Assembly: GCA_963720695.1 (NCBI GenBank) | Contig: CAVRGG010000001.1 | Location: 1,178,001-1,242,000, forward strand | DNA length: 64,000 bases | Source of the DNA: UBA668 sp963720695 | GTDB taxonomy: Bacteria; Actinomycetota; Acidimicrobiia; Acidimicrobiales; Ilumatobacteraceae | Direction of reading: 5' to 3' | Shown here: positions 56,099 to 64,000 of the stretch, piece after piece | Layout of the letters: every line of letters starts with the position of its first letter | Numbering within the stretch: position 1 is the stretch's first letter | The notes under the pieces: generated by a model | Database searches by the model: none | Told to the model about the DNA's origin: nothing | What the model saw: the letters and a program-made list of their open reading frames with translations, nothing else | Program-made: the position numbers and the translations under genes

Positions 56099-56368
56099 TC
56101 AGGCGAGCTTGAGGAACAGCTTCTCGACCTCGTCGGCGTCGAACCCGGCCGCAGCGGCTCCGTCGGGATCCTGCAGGCAGGTGGCCATGCCGGCGGCGAG
56201 CAGCTTGAACCCGACCTGGTCGAGCGCCTTGCCGGCGGCCGAGAGCTGGGTGACGATGTCGCGGCACTCACGGTTGTCGCGCAGCATGGCCTGCACGCCG
56301 CGTACCTGGCCCTCGATGCGGGCGAGGCGACGCAACAGATCGGCCGTGGTGTCCTCAGGCAGTTCCAT
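56099..56368 (-). CDS. CsoR/CstR-like transcriptional regulator
   Basis: An 89-residue helical repressor of the CsoR/FrmR/RcnR family (RRLARIEGQVRGVQAMLRDN). The first ligand Cys is in NRECRDIVTQ and the second, 29 residues on, in MATCLQD, the exact spacing of CsoR Cys36/Cys65. The His four residues before the second Cys (CsoR His61) is Gly here. Loss of that His while both Cys are kept is the pattern of persulfide-sensing CstR. The ATG at 56368 is preferred (a GTG at 56374 also fits). A palindrome lies just upstream. Confidence 0.85.
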   Translation of the reverse strand: MELPEDTTADLLRRLARIEGQVRGVQAMLRDNRECRDIVTQLSAAGKALDQVGFKLLAAGMATCLQDPDGAAAAGFDADEVEKLFLKLA

Positions 56369-56377
56369 CGGCACAGC

Positions 56378-56393
56378 ATACCCCCTGGGGTGT
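56378..56393. promoter_or_regulatory. operator-like palindrome upstream of csoR-like gene
   Basis: ATACCCC-CT-GGGGTGT, an imperfect dyad (one mismatch) ten bases ahead of the regulator's ATG. It shares the ATACCCC/GGGGTAT core with the palindromes in front of the MMPL gene. Autoregulation is inferred. Confidence 0.7.
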
Positions 56394-56433
56394 CATGGTG
56401 GTGGCGATCGACGTGGTCACGATGCGTCGGCGG

Positions 56434-58620
56434 TCAGTGCGTGAAGGAGACGTTGGGCAGCAGCTTGCCGAGCCAGCGGGGCAGGTACCAGTTGCGCTCA
56501 CCGAGCAGCGCCATGGTCGCCGGCACGACGAGGACCCGGACGACGGTGGCGTCGAGCAACACCGCCAGCGCCAGCGTGATGCCCAACTCGGTCGGCGGGA
56601 TGGGGCCGGTGACGCCGAACGCCACGAACACGACGATCATGATGAGGGCCGCGTTGGTGATCGGTCGACCCGTCCTGGCGATGCCCTCGCGCACGGCGAC
56701 GTTGGTGTTGCCGGTGGCCTCGTAGCGCTCCCTGATCGCGGCCAGCAGGAAGAGCTGGTAGTCCATCGACAAGCCGAACAGCAGGGCGAAGAAGAACAGT
56801 GGCGCCCATGCGTCGATGAAACCCTGCGGATGGATGCCGATCAGACCGGCGCCAAAGCCGTGCTGGAACACGAGCGTCGCGAATCCGAAGGCCGCGCCGA
56901 CGGTGAGCAGGTTCATCGCCACCGAGAAGAGCGCGATCACGAGACTGCGGAAGACGATCAGGAGCAGGAAGAACGCCACGAGCAGGATCAGCGCGATGGC
57001 CAGCGGCGCCTTGCTCGTGAGCAGTTCGGCGAGGTCGTGGTTCTGCGATGCGGGACCGCCGACCTGGGCGGAAGGGGCCACGGTTGCGGTCGCCGCTCGA
57101 AGGTCGGCGACCATCGCGCCGGTGGACGGATCGTCGACCGCGGTGGACCCGATGACTCGGACGACCACTCGACCCGTCGACGCCGGTTCGCTCACCACTC
57201 GGGCGTCGATCACGCCGTTCACGGTGAGCGCCGCATCGACGACCCGCGAGGCCTCCGGTGCGTCGACGGTCACGAGCACGGGCGCCGCTGCGCCGGGCCC
57301 GAAGGCAGCGATCATCGTCTCGTAGCCGTCACGGCTGGTGCGGCCCTCGTCCACCACGCGGGGTCCGGGCATACCGAGCTGCATGCCCAGCGCCGGAGCG
57401 GCGAGGGCGAGCAGCAACAGGACGCCGACGCCCAGCGTCAGCGCCGGGCGCCGCAGCGAGGCGGCGGTGACCTTGGCCCAGCGGCTCTCGGCCGCGATGT
57501 CGGGATCCTCGGTGTCGTGGGGATGCGGGTTCGACCTGGTGCGCAGCACACGATCTCCCAGCGCCATCAAGACCGCCGGCAGGAGCGTCAGGGACGCGAT
57601 CGCCACGGCGACGACGGAGAGGATCATCCCCAGCGCCATCGAGCGGAACACCATGACGGGCACCACGAACACGGCCGCCAGCGAGAAGACGACGGTGAGG
57701 GCGGACAGGAAGACGGCCTTGCCGGCGGTGCTGAGCGTGTTGGCGATGCCGTCGATCGCGTCGGCACCCTCGGCGCGCTCCTCGCGGTAGCGGCTGACGA
57801 TGAAGAGGCTGTAGTCGATGCCGACGGCCAGCCCGATCATCATCGAGAAGTTCATCGACCAGACCGAGACCGGCATCTGGACACCGAGCAGGTGCAACGA
57901 GGCGAAGCCGACCGCGATGCCGGCGACGGCCAGCAGCAGCGGAAGGCCGGCGGCGACCAGGCTGCCGAACGCGAACAGGAGCAGGATCACACTGGGCAGG
58001 CCGGACAGCAGTTCGGCCTTGTGCAGGGCCTCCTCGTTGCTGCGGTTGAAGTCGCTCCAGACCGCCCATTCACCGGTGACGTTCACGGTCACCCCGTCGG
58101 CGAACTGCAGTCCGCCCACGAAGTCACCGACCTTGCCGGCGGACTCGGGCAGTTGCGCGTCCGATTCGGCGGTCAGCGCCACCGGCACGAGCGCCGTGCG
58201 TCCGTCGGCGCCCATCAGTCCGGCCTCGGGCGGCATGGTGCGCGGATCGATCACACCGGCGGCGCCGGGCGCGTTCGCGAGTGACGCGACCAGCGTGTCG
58301 AGTTGAGTCGGATCGTCGGCGAGGGCGGCGTCCTGTTGGAACACGACGTAGGCCGCCTCCGCGCCCATCGTCGGGAAGTCCCGGCGGAGCTCGTCGCGGA
58401 CCATTTGCGACGTCGTTCCCTGCGCTTCCCATCCTGCGCCGGAGAGCGCGCCGTTGAGTGTCACGGCCAACGGTGCGGCTGCGATCACGATGACGGCCCA
58501 CACGATCATCACCAACCGGCGATGGGTGGCGCTGAACCGTGCGATGCGGGCAAGCAGGCCTGGTGTGCCGGTGTGGTGATGGCCACGCTCGAGGTCGGGA
58601 TGCGGCTGCATGGTCTGCAT
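56434..58620 (-). CDS. MMPL/RND-family transporter
   Basis: A 728-residue MMPL-type membrane transporter with about 11-12 helices and two large loops. The family hallmark GLAVGIDYSLFIVSRYREER in the first half and FGLSMDYQLFLLAAIRERY in the second are present (Asp/Tyr pairs of the proton relay). MMPL proteins export lipids or other hydrophobic compounds, or metals in some cases. Start at the ATG at 58620 (MQTMQPHPDLERG), with two operator-like palindromes in front. Probably co-regulated with, and perhaps co-transcribed into, the CsoR-like gene. Confidence 0.9.
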   Translation of the reverse strand: MQTMQPHPDLERGHHHTGTPGLLARIARFSATHRRLVMIVWAVIVIAAAPLAVTLNGALSGAGWEAQGTTSQMVRDELRRDFPTMGAEAAYVVFQQDAALADDPTQLDTLVASLANAPGAAGVIDPRTMPPEAGLMGADGRTALVPVALTAESDAQLPESAGKVGDFVGGLQFADGVTVNVTGEWAVWSDFNRSNEEALHKAELLSGLPSVILLLFAFGSLVAAGLPLLLAVAGIAVGFASLHLLGVQMPVSVWSMNFSMMIGLAVGIDYSLFIVSRYREERAEGADAIDGIANTLSTAGKAVFLSALTVVFSLAAVFVVPVMVFRSMALGMILSVVAVAIASLTLLPAVLMALGDRVLRTRSNPHPHDTEDPDIAAESRWAKVTAASLRRPALTLGVGVLLLLALAAPALGMQLGMPGPRVVDEGRTSRDGYETMIAAFGPGAAAPVLVTVDAPEASRVVDAALTVNGVIDARVVSEPASTGRVVVRVIGSTAVDDPSTGAMVADLRAATATVAPSAQVGGPASQNHDLAELLTSKAPLAIALILLVAFFLLLIVFRSLVIALFSVAMNLLTVGAAFGFATLVFQHGFGAGLIGIHPQGFIDAWAPLFFFALLFGLSMDYQLFLLAAIRERYEATGNTNVAVREGIARTGRPITNAALIMIVVFVAFGVTGPIPPTELGITLALAVLLDATVVRVLVVPATMALLGERNWYLPRWLGKLLPNVSFTH

Positions 58621-58640
58621 GATGGAAACGACGCCTTTCG

Positions 58641-58681
58641 ATACCGGTTGGGGTATCGAGAAGCTATACCCCCCGGGGTAT
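58641..58681. promoter_or_regulatory. two operator-like palindromes upstream of the MMPL gene
   Basis: One dyad is at 58641-58656 (ATACC...GGTAT, 5-bp arms) and a perfect one at 58666-58681 (ATACCCC-CC-GGGGTAT, 7-bp arms). Both match the palindrome in front of the CsoR-like gene and the T-A-C-C-C-rich dyads bound by CsoR/CstR proteins. They lie 20-60 bases ahead of the ATG, suiting repression. Confidence 0.75.
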
Positions 58682-58763
58682 CTTCCACAACCTCGCGCCA
58701 CCGCGTCACTTCATCGCTCGAGGCTGGATTTCCGCCATGCAGGATGACACGAAGCCGAAAACG

Positions 58764-58865
58764 GGGAATGGGCGGGGCAGGGGCGTCGGGGCGGGCGGGG
58801 CAGGGACGTCGGGGGCGGCGGGGGTGGCGGGGGCGGCGAGGGCGGGGGCGGCGAGGGCGGGGTGG
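58764..58865 (+). repeat. G-rich tract with 15-bp tandem repeat
   Basis: About 100 bases that are almost all G with short C, A and T interruptions on the plus strand, holding many runs of three to five G. The unit GGGGGCGGCGAGGGC occurs twice in tandem at 58829-58843 and 58844-58858. It lies between the acyl-CoA ligase stop and the MMPL promoter region. It could form G-quadruplexes on the plus strand; no gene is visible in it. Confidence 0.7.
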
Positions 58866-58882
58866 GACGGGCAGCCGGTGGG

Positions 58883-60271
58883 TCAGCCGAGGAGGTTCTT
58901 CTGCACCTTGCCCATGGCGTTGCGCGGCAAGGCATCCACGACCCGGATCTCCCTCGGTCGCTTGTGGACGGACAGCACCGCGGCCACGTAGTCGATCAAC
59001 TGCGCGCCGTCGACGCTGCCCTCGGTGGGCACGACGAAGGCGACGATCCGCTGACCGAGGTCGTCGTCGGGGACTCCGATGACGGCCACCTCGTGCACCG
59101 ACGGGTGCTCGAGCAGGGCCTCCTCCACCTCGCCGGCCCCCACCTTGAATCCGCCGGTCTTGATGATGTCCATCGACTGCCGACCGACGATGCGATGGAA
59201 GCCGTCCTCGTCGATCAGCGCGGCGTCGCCGGTCCGGAACCACTCCCCCGCGTACGAGGCCGCAGTGACCTCGGGACGGTGCAGGTAGCCGTCGAACATC
59301 GTCGCGCCGGTGACTTGCAGTTCGCCGATCGTCATCCCGTCGTGGGGCATCGGAGCGCCGTCGTCGCCCACGAGGCGGGTGCGCACGCCCTGGATCGGGA
59401 ATCCGACCCACCCTGGCCGGCGCTCGCCGTCGGCGCGCGTGCTCAGCGTGATCAGCGTCTCGGTCATGCCGTACCGCTCCACCGGCTCGTGACCCGAGTA
59501 CGACCGCAGGCGATCGAAGACACCGACCGGCAATGGTGCGCTCCCGGACACGAGCAGGCGAGCGCTCGACAGCGCTGCCGCGAACTGCGGTTCGGCGCAC
59601 ACCCGGCTCCACACCGTGGGCACGCCGAAGTACAGCGAACCTCCGGCCGCGGCGTAGGCCTCGGCGGTGGGTCGGCCCGTGTGCACCAGCCGGGACCCGG
59701 TACGCAGCGCACCCAGGACGCCGAGCACCAACCCGTGGACGTGGAACAGGGGCAGCCCGTGGACGAGGGTGTCGTCGGCATCCCACTGCCACGCCTCGGC
59801 GAGACCATCGAGCCCCGCTGCGATCGCCCTCCTGGAGAGCACGACTCCCTTGGGGGCACCCGTCGTGCCGGAGGTGTAGATGATGAACGCTGCCGCGTCC
59901 ACCGGCGGCTCGGGCATCGGTGAGCCGGTTCCCTCCGTGCCGACCCGGGCCAGTGCATCCTCGTCCCAGGCCGGCCGGCCGACCACGGCGACGGCACCGG
60001 AGTCGCGCAGGATGTGGTCCCGTTCCAGCGGCCCGGCATCGGGGGGCACCGGCGCCACGGGAACACCTGCTGCCAGCGCACCGACCACCGCGACCACCGT
60101 GTCCAACGTCGGCGTGGCGTCGACGGCGACCGCCTGCATCCCGGCGATCTGCGTCGCGACGCCCGCCGCCCGAGCCGCCAACAGTTCCCAGCTGATCGAC
60201 TCGCCGGCGACCGACACCGCGTCGGGCCGATCCGGGAATCGTCCGTGCAGCGCCGGGAGGAGCTCGGTCAT
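58883..60271 (-). CDS. acyl-CoA synthetase (AMP-forming, MatB-like)
   Basis: An adenylate-forming ligase of about 462 residues. ATP motif FIIYTSGTTGAPKGVVLS, PLFHVHGLVLGVLGAL, a YGMTETL motif, FRTGDAALIDEDGFHRIVGR (hinge region) and the C-terminal Lys in LPRNAMGKVQKNLLG. It is short, like malonyl-CoA synthetase MatB, which it resembles in GLPLFHVHGL and ERYGMTET; the acid substrate is inferred. ATG at 60271, four bases after the TetR stop. Confidence 0.85.
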   Translation of the reverse strand: MTELLPALHGRFPDRPDAVSVAGESISWELLAARAAGVATQIAGMQAVAVDATPTLDTVVAVVGALAAGVPVAPVPPDAGPLERDHILRDSGAVAVVGRPAWDEDALARVGTEGTGSPMPEPPVDAAAFIIYTSGTTGAPKGVVLSRRAIAAGLDGLAEAWQWDADDTLVHGLPLFHVHGLVLGVLGALRTGSRLVHTGRPTAEAYAAAGGSLYFGVPTVWSRVCAEPQFAAALSSARLLVSGSAPLPVGVFDRLRSYSGHEPVERYGMTETLITLSTRADGERRPGWVGFPIQGVRTRLVGDDGAPMPHDGMTIGELQVTGATMFDGYLHRPEVTAASYAGEWFRTGDAALIDEDGFHRIVGRQSMDIIKTGGFKVGAGEVEEALLEHPSVHEVAVIGVPDDDLGQRIVAFVVPTEGSVDGAQLIDYVAAVLSVHKRPREIRVVDALPRNAMGKVQKNLLG

Positions 60272-60275
60272 GACA

Positions 60276-60878
60276 TCAGGTTCGCGCCGACTCGATGCGT
60301 GCTGCGAGCCGGTCGAGGAACTCGGCGAAGCACCTGTTGAGCCGCCGACGATCACCCGTGGCCAACAGGTCGATCACCAGCCCCGTGAACGTCGCCTTGG
60401 CGAGCGATGCCTCGAGCACCGCTCGATCGTGACGGAGGCCGTCGTGCTCCAGACGGTGTTCGACGTCGTGGCGCCAGACCCCGATCTGGTCGGCGCGGAA
60501 CTCACCGGCCAACCCGGTGACCTTCGTGTCCAGCGCGGCGGCCTCGTAGTTGAGCCTCACCGTGGCGAGGTTCGACGGCGACTCGTTCATCCATCGCCAC
60601 CAGCGCCGGTACAGCTCGACCATCGTCAGACGCGGGTTCCGGGCGAGCCATGCGTCCTGCACCGCGATCTGCTGGTCGATCGCTCGTTGGAGCGCGGTGG
60701 CGACGAGCTCGTCCTTGGATCCGAAGTGATGCACGAGCCGGTTGATGCTGACGTCGAGCGCGGCCGCCATCGGGCGCAGCGTCGCCTGCGCCAGGCCGTT
60801 CTCGGCGAGGTACACCACGATGCGGTCGAGAAGTTCCTGGCGGCGCTCGAGATCGGGGGTTCGGGCCACGGGCGGCAC
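60276..60878 (-). CDS. TetR-family transcriptional regulator
   Basis: A 200-residue regulator. N-terminal helix-turn-helix: ERRQELLDRIVVYLAENGLA, then ATLRPMAAALDVSINRLVHH and FGSKDELV. The C-terminal ligand domain is helical and Arg/Trp-rich (LYRRWWRWMNES). It sits inside a minus-strand run, between yeiH and the acyl-CoA ligase, and may control them. Ligand unknown. Confidence 0.88.
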   Translation of the reverse strand: MPPVARTPDLERRQELLDRIVVYLAENGLAQATLRPMAAALDVSINRLVHHFGSKDELVATALQRAIDQQIAVQDAWLARNPRLTMVELYRRWWRWMNESPSNLATVRLNYEAAALDTKVTGLAGEFRADQIGVWRHDVEHRLEHDGLRHDRAVLEASLAKATFTGLVIDLLATGDRRRLNRCFAEFLDRLAARIESART

Positions 60879-60887
60879 CCTAACGCG

Positions 60888-61916
60888 TCAGAGCGAGGAG
60901 ACCTTGACCGCCGCCAGTGACACGATCGCGACCAGGGCCCAGCTCCCCAGCCCCAGCATCAGCGGCTTGCCGCCGACCGCCCGGAGCTTGCGCAGGTCGA
61001 CGTTGCTGCCCAGCCCGACGAGTCCCATACCCAGCAGGATCGTCTCTGCGTCCTGGATGTGCGGGAGCCACCAGGTGGGGATGATGCCCGACGAGCGCAG
61101 CGCCACCGCGACGAGGAAGAGCACGATGAACAGGGGCAGAAGGGGCGGGCGCTTGGCGCCGGCGATGGCGTCGGCGCCCACGCGACGGCGAGCGGAGATC
61201 GCCACACCGGCCAACAGTGGTGCCAGCAGTGCCACGCGGGTGAGTTTGACGATGACGGCCATCTTCAGCGACGCCGCGCCGTGCGTCGACGCGGCGGCGA
61301 CCACCTGCCCGACGTCGTGCACCGACGCGCCGACCCACGCACCGAACTGTGGATCCGGCAGCCCGAGCAGGCTGCCGATGGCCGGCAGGACAGCGATGGC
61401 GAGCGTGCCGCACAGCGTCACGAGCGCGATCGCGTACGCGACCTCCTCCTCGGTCGAGTCGGCGAACGGCTCGACGGCGACGATGGCCGACGCGCCGCAG
61501 ATGCTGTAGCCGGTGGCCATCAGCAAGCCCAACGACCGCTGCAGGCCGAGTCGCTTGGCCAGCCACTGCGTCCCGAAGAACGTCGCCGCGACGACCACGA
61601 CGACCGCTGCCAGGGCCCGCGGACCCAGCTTGCCCAGCTCCGACAGGGAGAGACGAAACCCGAGCAGGACGATGCCGGCGCGCAGGACTCGTTTCGCGGA
61701 GAAGCGCAGGCCTGGCCGGTACGACTCCTCGACCCGTCCGAAGGTCGCGCCGAGGATGCCGATCGTGACGGCGATGACATGTGGGGAGATGACGTCGATC
61801 CGTTTGTGGACGAAGAACCCGACGAGCGCGACCACGAGGGCCACGGTGAGTCCGGGGAGCAGCGCGGTGATCTTGCCCGGCTGTGTGTTCGATGCGGTTG
61901 TCGCCCGATCCGTCAT
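60888..61916 (-). CDS. YeiH-family putative sulfate exporter/membrane protein
   Basis: A 342-residue protein of the UPF0324/YeiH family with about ten helices. Family features: RAGIVLLGFRLSLSELGKLG, YSICGASAIVAVEPFADSTEEE, GAWVGASVHDVGQVVAAAS and LGMGLVGLGSNVDLRKLR. Some members are called sulfate exporters, but the transport substrate is not firmly known. The ATG at 61916 overlaps the hutI stop by four bases (ATGA). The His-Glu-rich substrates of hut genes give no obvious link to it. Confidence 0.85.
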   Translation of the reverse strand: MTDRATTASNTQPGKITALLPGLTVALVVALVGFFVHKRIDVISPHVIAVTIGILGATFGRVEESYRPGLRFSAKRVLRAGIVLLGFRLSLSELGKLGPRALAAVVVVVAATFFGTQWLAKRLGLQRSLGLLMATGYSICGASAIVAVEPFADSTEEEVAYAIALVTLCGTLAIAVLPAIGSLLGLPDPQFGAWVGASVHDVGQVVAAASTHGAASLKMAVIVKLTRVALLAPLLAGVAISARRRVGADAIAGAKRPPLLPLFIVLFLVAVALRSSGIIPTWWLPHIQDAETILLGMGLVGLGSNVDLRKLRAVGGKPLMLGLGSWALVAIVSLAAVKVSSL

Positions 61917-63073
61917 CCGAGGCTGCCGCCCTCGATCACGCGATGGACGAGGGGTACACCGGGCCGGTAGACGAGATGGGTGTAGGAGGGTGCATCGAGC
62001 ACGCACAGGTCGGCGCGCATCCCGGGTGAGATGCCACCGACGTCATCGCGGCGCAGTGCCCGTGCCCCGCCGTGGGTGGCGGCGCGGAGCGCTTCATCGG
62101 CGGTCATGCGCATGTCGCGCACCGCGAGCGCGATGCACAGCGACATCGACGTGGTGTAGCTGCTCCCGGGATTGCAGTTGGTGGCGATCGCGACGCAGGC
62201 GCCGGCGTCGATCACGCGACGGGCGTCCGGGTAGGGCTGCCGCGTGCTGAACTCGGTCGCGGGCAGGAACGTCGCCACGGTGTCGCTGCCGGCCAGCGCC
62301 TCGACATCGGCGTCGGTCAGGAACGTGCAGTGATCCGCGGACGCGCAACCCATCTCGACCGCCAGTTGCACGCCCGGCCCGTGCCCGAGTTGGTTGGCGT
62401 GGAGCCGCAGACCGAGACCGGCTGCGCGACCGGCGGTGAGCACCGCCCGCGATTGATCGGCATCGAATGCACCCACCTCGCAGAACGCATCGATCCAGCG
62501 CGAGTGGGGTGCTGCGGCGGCAAGCATCTCGTTGCACACCAGGTGCACGTAGTCGTCGGCGCGACCGGCGAACTCCGGGGGCACCACGTGCGCCCCGAGG
62601 AAGGTCGTCTCCTGCGTGAGCCGACGACCGATCTCGAGGCACCGCGCCTCGTCGACGACGTCGAGCCCGTACCCGGACTTGATCTCGACCGTCGTGATGC
62701 CGGCGTGGCGCGCCTCGGTGCGGCGGGCGTCGGTGAGCCGACGCAGTTCGTGGTCGCTCGCCGCTCGGGTCGCCTCGACCGACACGACGATGCCGCCCGC
62801 CTCGTAGGGTCGGCCGGCCATCCTGGCAACGAACTCCTCGCTGCGGTCGCCGGCGAACACGAGATGGGTGTGGCTGTCGACGAAGCCGGGCACGACGCAC
62901 CGGTCCTCCGCGTCGATGCGATTGTCGGCGACCTGCCCCGATTCGCCCACAGCGACGATGCGATCGCCCTCGAAGACGACGCTCGCATCCCTGATCAGCC
63001 CGAGCGGGCCCTCGCCGAGGGTCGGATCGTTCGTGACGAGCAGCCCGATCCGATCGAGCACCGTGGTGGTCAT
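61913..63073 (-). CDS. hutI: imidazolonepropionase
   Basis: A metal-dependent amidohydrolase of histidine breakdown that opens imidazolonepropionate to N-formimino-L-glutamate. The 386-residue protein shows VPGFVDSHTHLVFAGDRSEEF (metal His pair), VEIKSGYGLDVVDEARCLE, FLGAHVVPPEF, GLRLHANQLGHGPGVQLAVE and ADHCTFLTDADV, and ends with GMRADLCVLDAPSYTHL. Overlaps hutF by four bases at its start and yeiH at its end. Confidence 0.95.
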   Translation of the reverse strand: MTTTVLDRIGLLVTNDPTLGEGPLGLIRDASVVFEGDRIVAVGESGQVADNRIDAEDRCVVPGFVDSHTHLVFAGDRSEEFVARMAGRPYEAGGIVVSVEATRAASDHELRRLTDARRTEARHAGITTVEIKSGYGLDVVDEARCLEIGRRLTQETTFLGAHVVPPEFAGRADDYVHLVCNEMLAAAAPHSRWIDAFCEVGAFDADQSRAVLTAGRAAGLGLRLHANQLGHGPGVQLAVEMGCASADHCTFLTDADVEALAGSDTVATFLPATEFSTRQPYPDARRVIDAGACVAIATNCNPGSSYTTSMSLCIALAVRDMRMTADEALRAATHGGARALRRDDVGGISPGMRADLCVLDAPSYTHLVYRPGVPLVHRVIEGGSLG

Positions 63074-64000
63074 GCATCCTCCTCCGACACGTGGGCGATG
63101 GCACGCGCCAGCGACCCAGCCACGTCGATGGACACGTGCCGGCCATCGGTGACCAACGTATGTCCCTCGATCACCACGTGGTGCACATCGGCGGCCGACG
63201 CCGCGAACACCACCGACGCAAGGGCCGTCGCGGGGGTGGCTCCTGCGGTCCGAACCGAGTCCAGCCGTACTGAGACCAGATCGGCGCGTGCGCCGACCTC
63301 GATCACTCCGGCGTCCGCCCACCCCAGGCTGCGGTGCCCGTCCGCGGTTGCGGCCGCGAGCAGTGACGACACGTCGTGGTTGCCGCGCACGTTCGACGCG
63401 AGTCGCGCATCGAGCTCGACCGCTCGCGCCTCCTCGAACATGTCGATCACGGCATGGGAGTCCGAGCCCAGACTGAGCCGCGCCCCTGCCTCGACGAGCG
63501 CTCGGGTCGGTCCGATGCCGTCCGCGAGATCGCGCTCGGTCGTCGGGCACATGCAGATGGTGCAACGGTGAGCGCCATGCATCGCGACATCGGCGGGAGT
63601 GAGGTGCGTGGCGTGCACGGCGGAGCATCGCGCCCCGAGCACACCCTGCTGCGCGAGCAGTGCGGTCGGCGTGAGCCCGTAGGCGGCGAGGCAGGCCTCG
63701 TTCTCCGCAGGCTGCTCCGACACGTGGACGTGGATCGGTGCGTCGCGATCCGCAGCCCACCGGGCCACCGTTCCCATCGACGTCGGGTCCACCGCACGGA
63801 CCGAATGGATCGCCGCGCCGACTCGCACGTGGGGTGACGTCTCGCCGAACTCGGTGACTCGCTCGGCCCACGCCTCGGCCGTGCCATCGCTGAACCTGCG
63901 TTGCACGTCGTTGGGCTCGACCCCGATCCCACCATGGAGGTAGCACGTGTCGAGGAGCGTGAGGCGCAGACCTGCCTCGGCGGCGGCGGCGACCAGCGCC
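63070..64000 (-). CDS. hutF: formimidoylglutamate deiminase, partial (runs off right edge)
   Basis: The 3' part of a hutF gene; the start lies beyond base 64000. The visible 310 residues include LLDTCYLHGGIG, IHVHVSEQPAENEACL (metal His pair), CSAVHATHLTPADVAMHGAH, CMCPTTERDLADGIGP and LGSDSHAVIDMFEEARAVE (metal Asp). Converts N-formimino-L-glutamate to N-formyl-L-glutamate, the step after hutI. Stop overlaps hutI by four bases. hutU/hutH are expected outside the window. Confidence 0.92.
   Translation of the reverse strand, partial: ALVAAAAEAGLRLTLLDTCYLHGGIGVEPNDVQRRFSDGTAEAWAERVTEFGETSPHVRVGAAIHSVRAVDPTSMGTVARWAADRDAPIHVHVSEQPAENEACLAAYGLTPTALLAQQGVLGARCSAVHATHLTPADVAMHGAHRCTICMCPTTERDLADGIGPTRALVEAGARLSLGSDSHAVIDMFEEARAVELDARLASNVRGNHDVSSLLAAATADGHRSLGWADAGVIEVGARADLVSVRLDSVRTAGATPATALASVVFAASAADVHHVVIEGHTLVTDGRHVSIDVAGSLARAIAHVSEEDA

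Overview
This is a gene-dense, high-GC window. It most likely comes from a free-living actinobacterium, and an Acidimicrobiia/Ilumatobacter-type chromosome is my best guess. That rests on gene content read by eye: phosphatidylinositol-mannoside genes (PIP synthase, acyltransferase, PimA-like mannosyltransferase), two F420-type luciferase-like oxidoreductases, a mycothiol-type DinB protein, and the order ruvC-ruvA-ruvB, yebC, pdxT, pdxS near PIM genes, which resembles the mycobacterial layout. I see no rRNA, tRNA or CRISPR array, and no gene-free stretch longer than about 300 bases outside the insertion sequence.

Layout. 1-3.95 kb: small membrane, secreted and peptidase-like genes plus comEA. 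3.99-5.99 kb: mobile-element wreckage, an IS3-family element with a frame-broken transposase sitting against a truncated IS110-family transposase. 6-10.5 kb: a lipoprotein, a zinc ribbon, a PH-like membrane protein and the PIM genes patA and pgsA. 10.5-18.3 kb: a dienelactone hydrolase, ruvBAC, a secreted hydrolase, a peroxiredoxin, yebC and pdxTS. 18.3-22.1 kb: lemA-htpX-DUF3048 (the last two frame-broken) and a PimA-like glycosyltransferase. 23.1-35.3 kb: a seven-gene, tightly coupled operon coding for a large membrane protein, an ABC-2 exporter pair, a membrane protein with a (Gly-Gln)24 linker, a MoxR ATPase, a DUF58 protein and a 1541-residue protein with three von Willebrand A domains. 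35.2-43.5 kb: a CcmF-type protein, an arsI/arsR divergent pair with a palindromic operator, an exonuclease, a thioredoxin-TPR protein, a kinase-like protein, PAC2, an F420 oxidoreductase and an SDR. 43.5-53.1 kb: a UvrD-like helicase with HRDC, a histone-deacetylase-like amidohydrolase coupled to a fatty-acyl-AMP ligase, a cyclase, a phosphotransferase-like P-loop protein, DinB and an M14 carboxypeptidase. 53.2-58.7 kb: leuS, then a CsoR/CstR-type repressor and an MMPL transporter that share operator-like palindromes. 58.9-64 kb: a coupled minus-strand run hutF-hutI-yeiH-tetR-acyl-CoA ligase, with hutF running off the right edge.

The most notable items are: (1) the ABC/MoxR/triple-vWA operon, a candidate envelope-assembly machine; (2) a dispersed hairpin repeat with 23-nt arms and a 3-nt loop, found three times between genes; (3) a run of apparent single-base insertions (at least eight) breaking the IS3 transposase, htpX, the DUF3048 gene and a secreted hydrolase, all in the same direction; (4) a CstR-like regulator lacking the CsoR histidine, with matching palindromes at its own gene and at the MMPL gene; and (5) a structured leader beside the IS110 remnant that could hold a bridge-RNA-like element.
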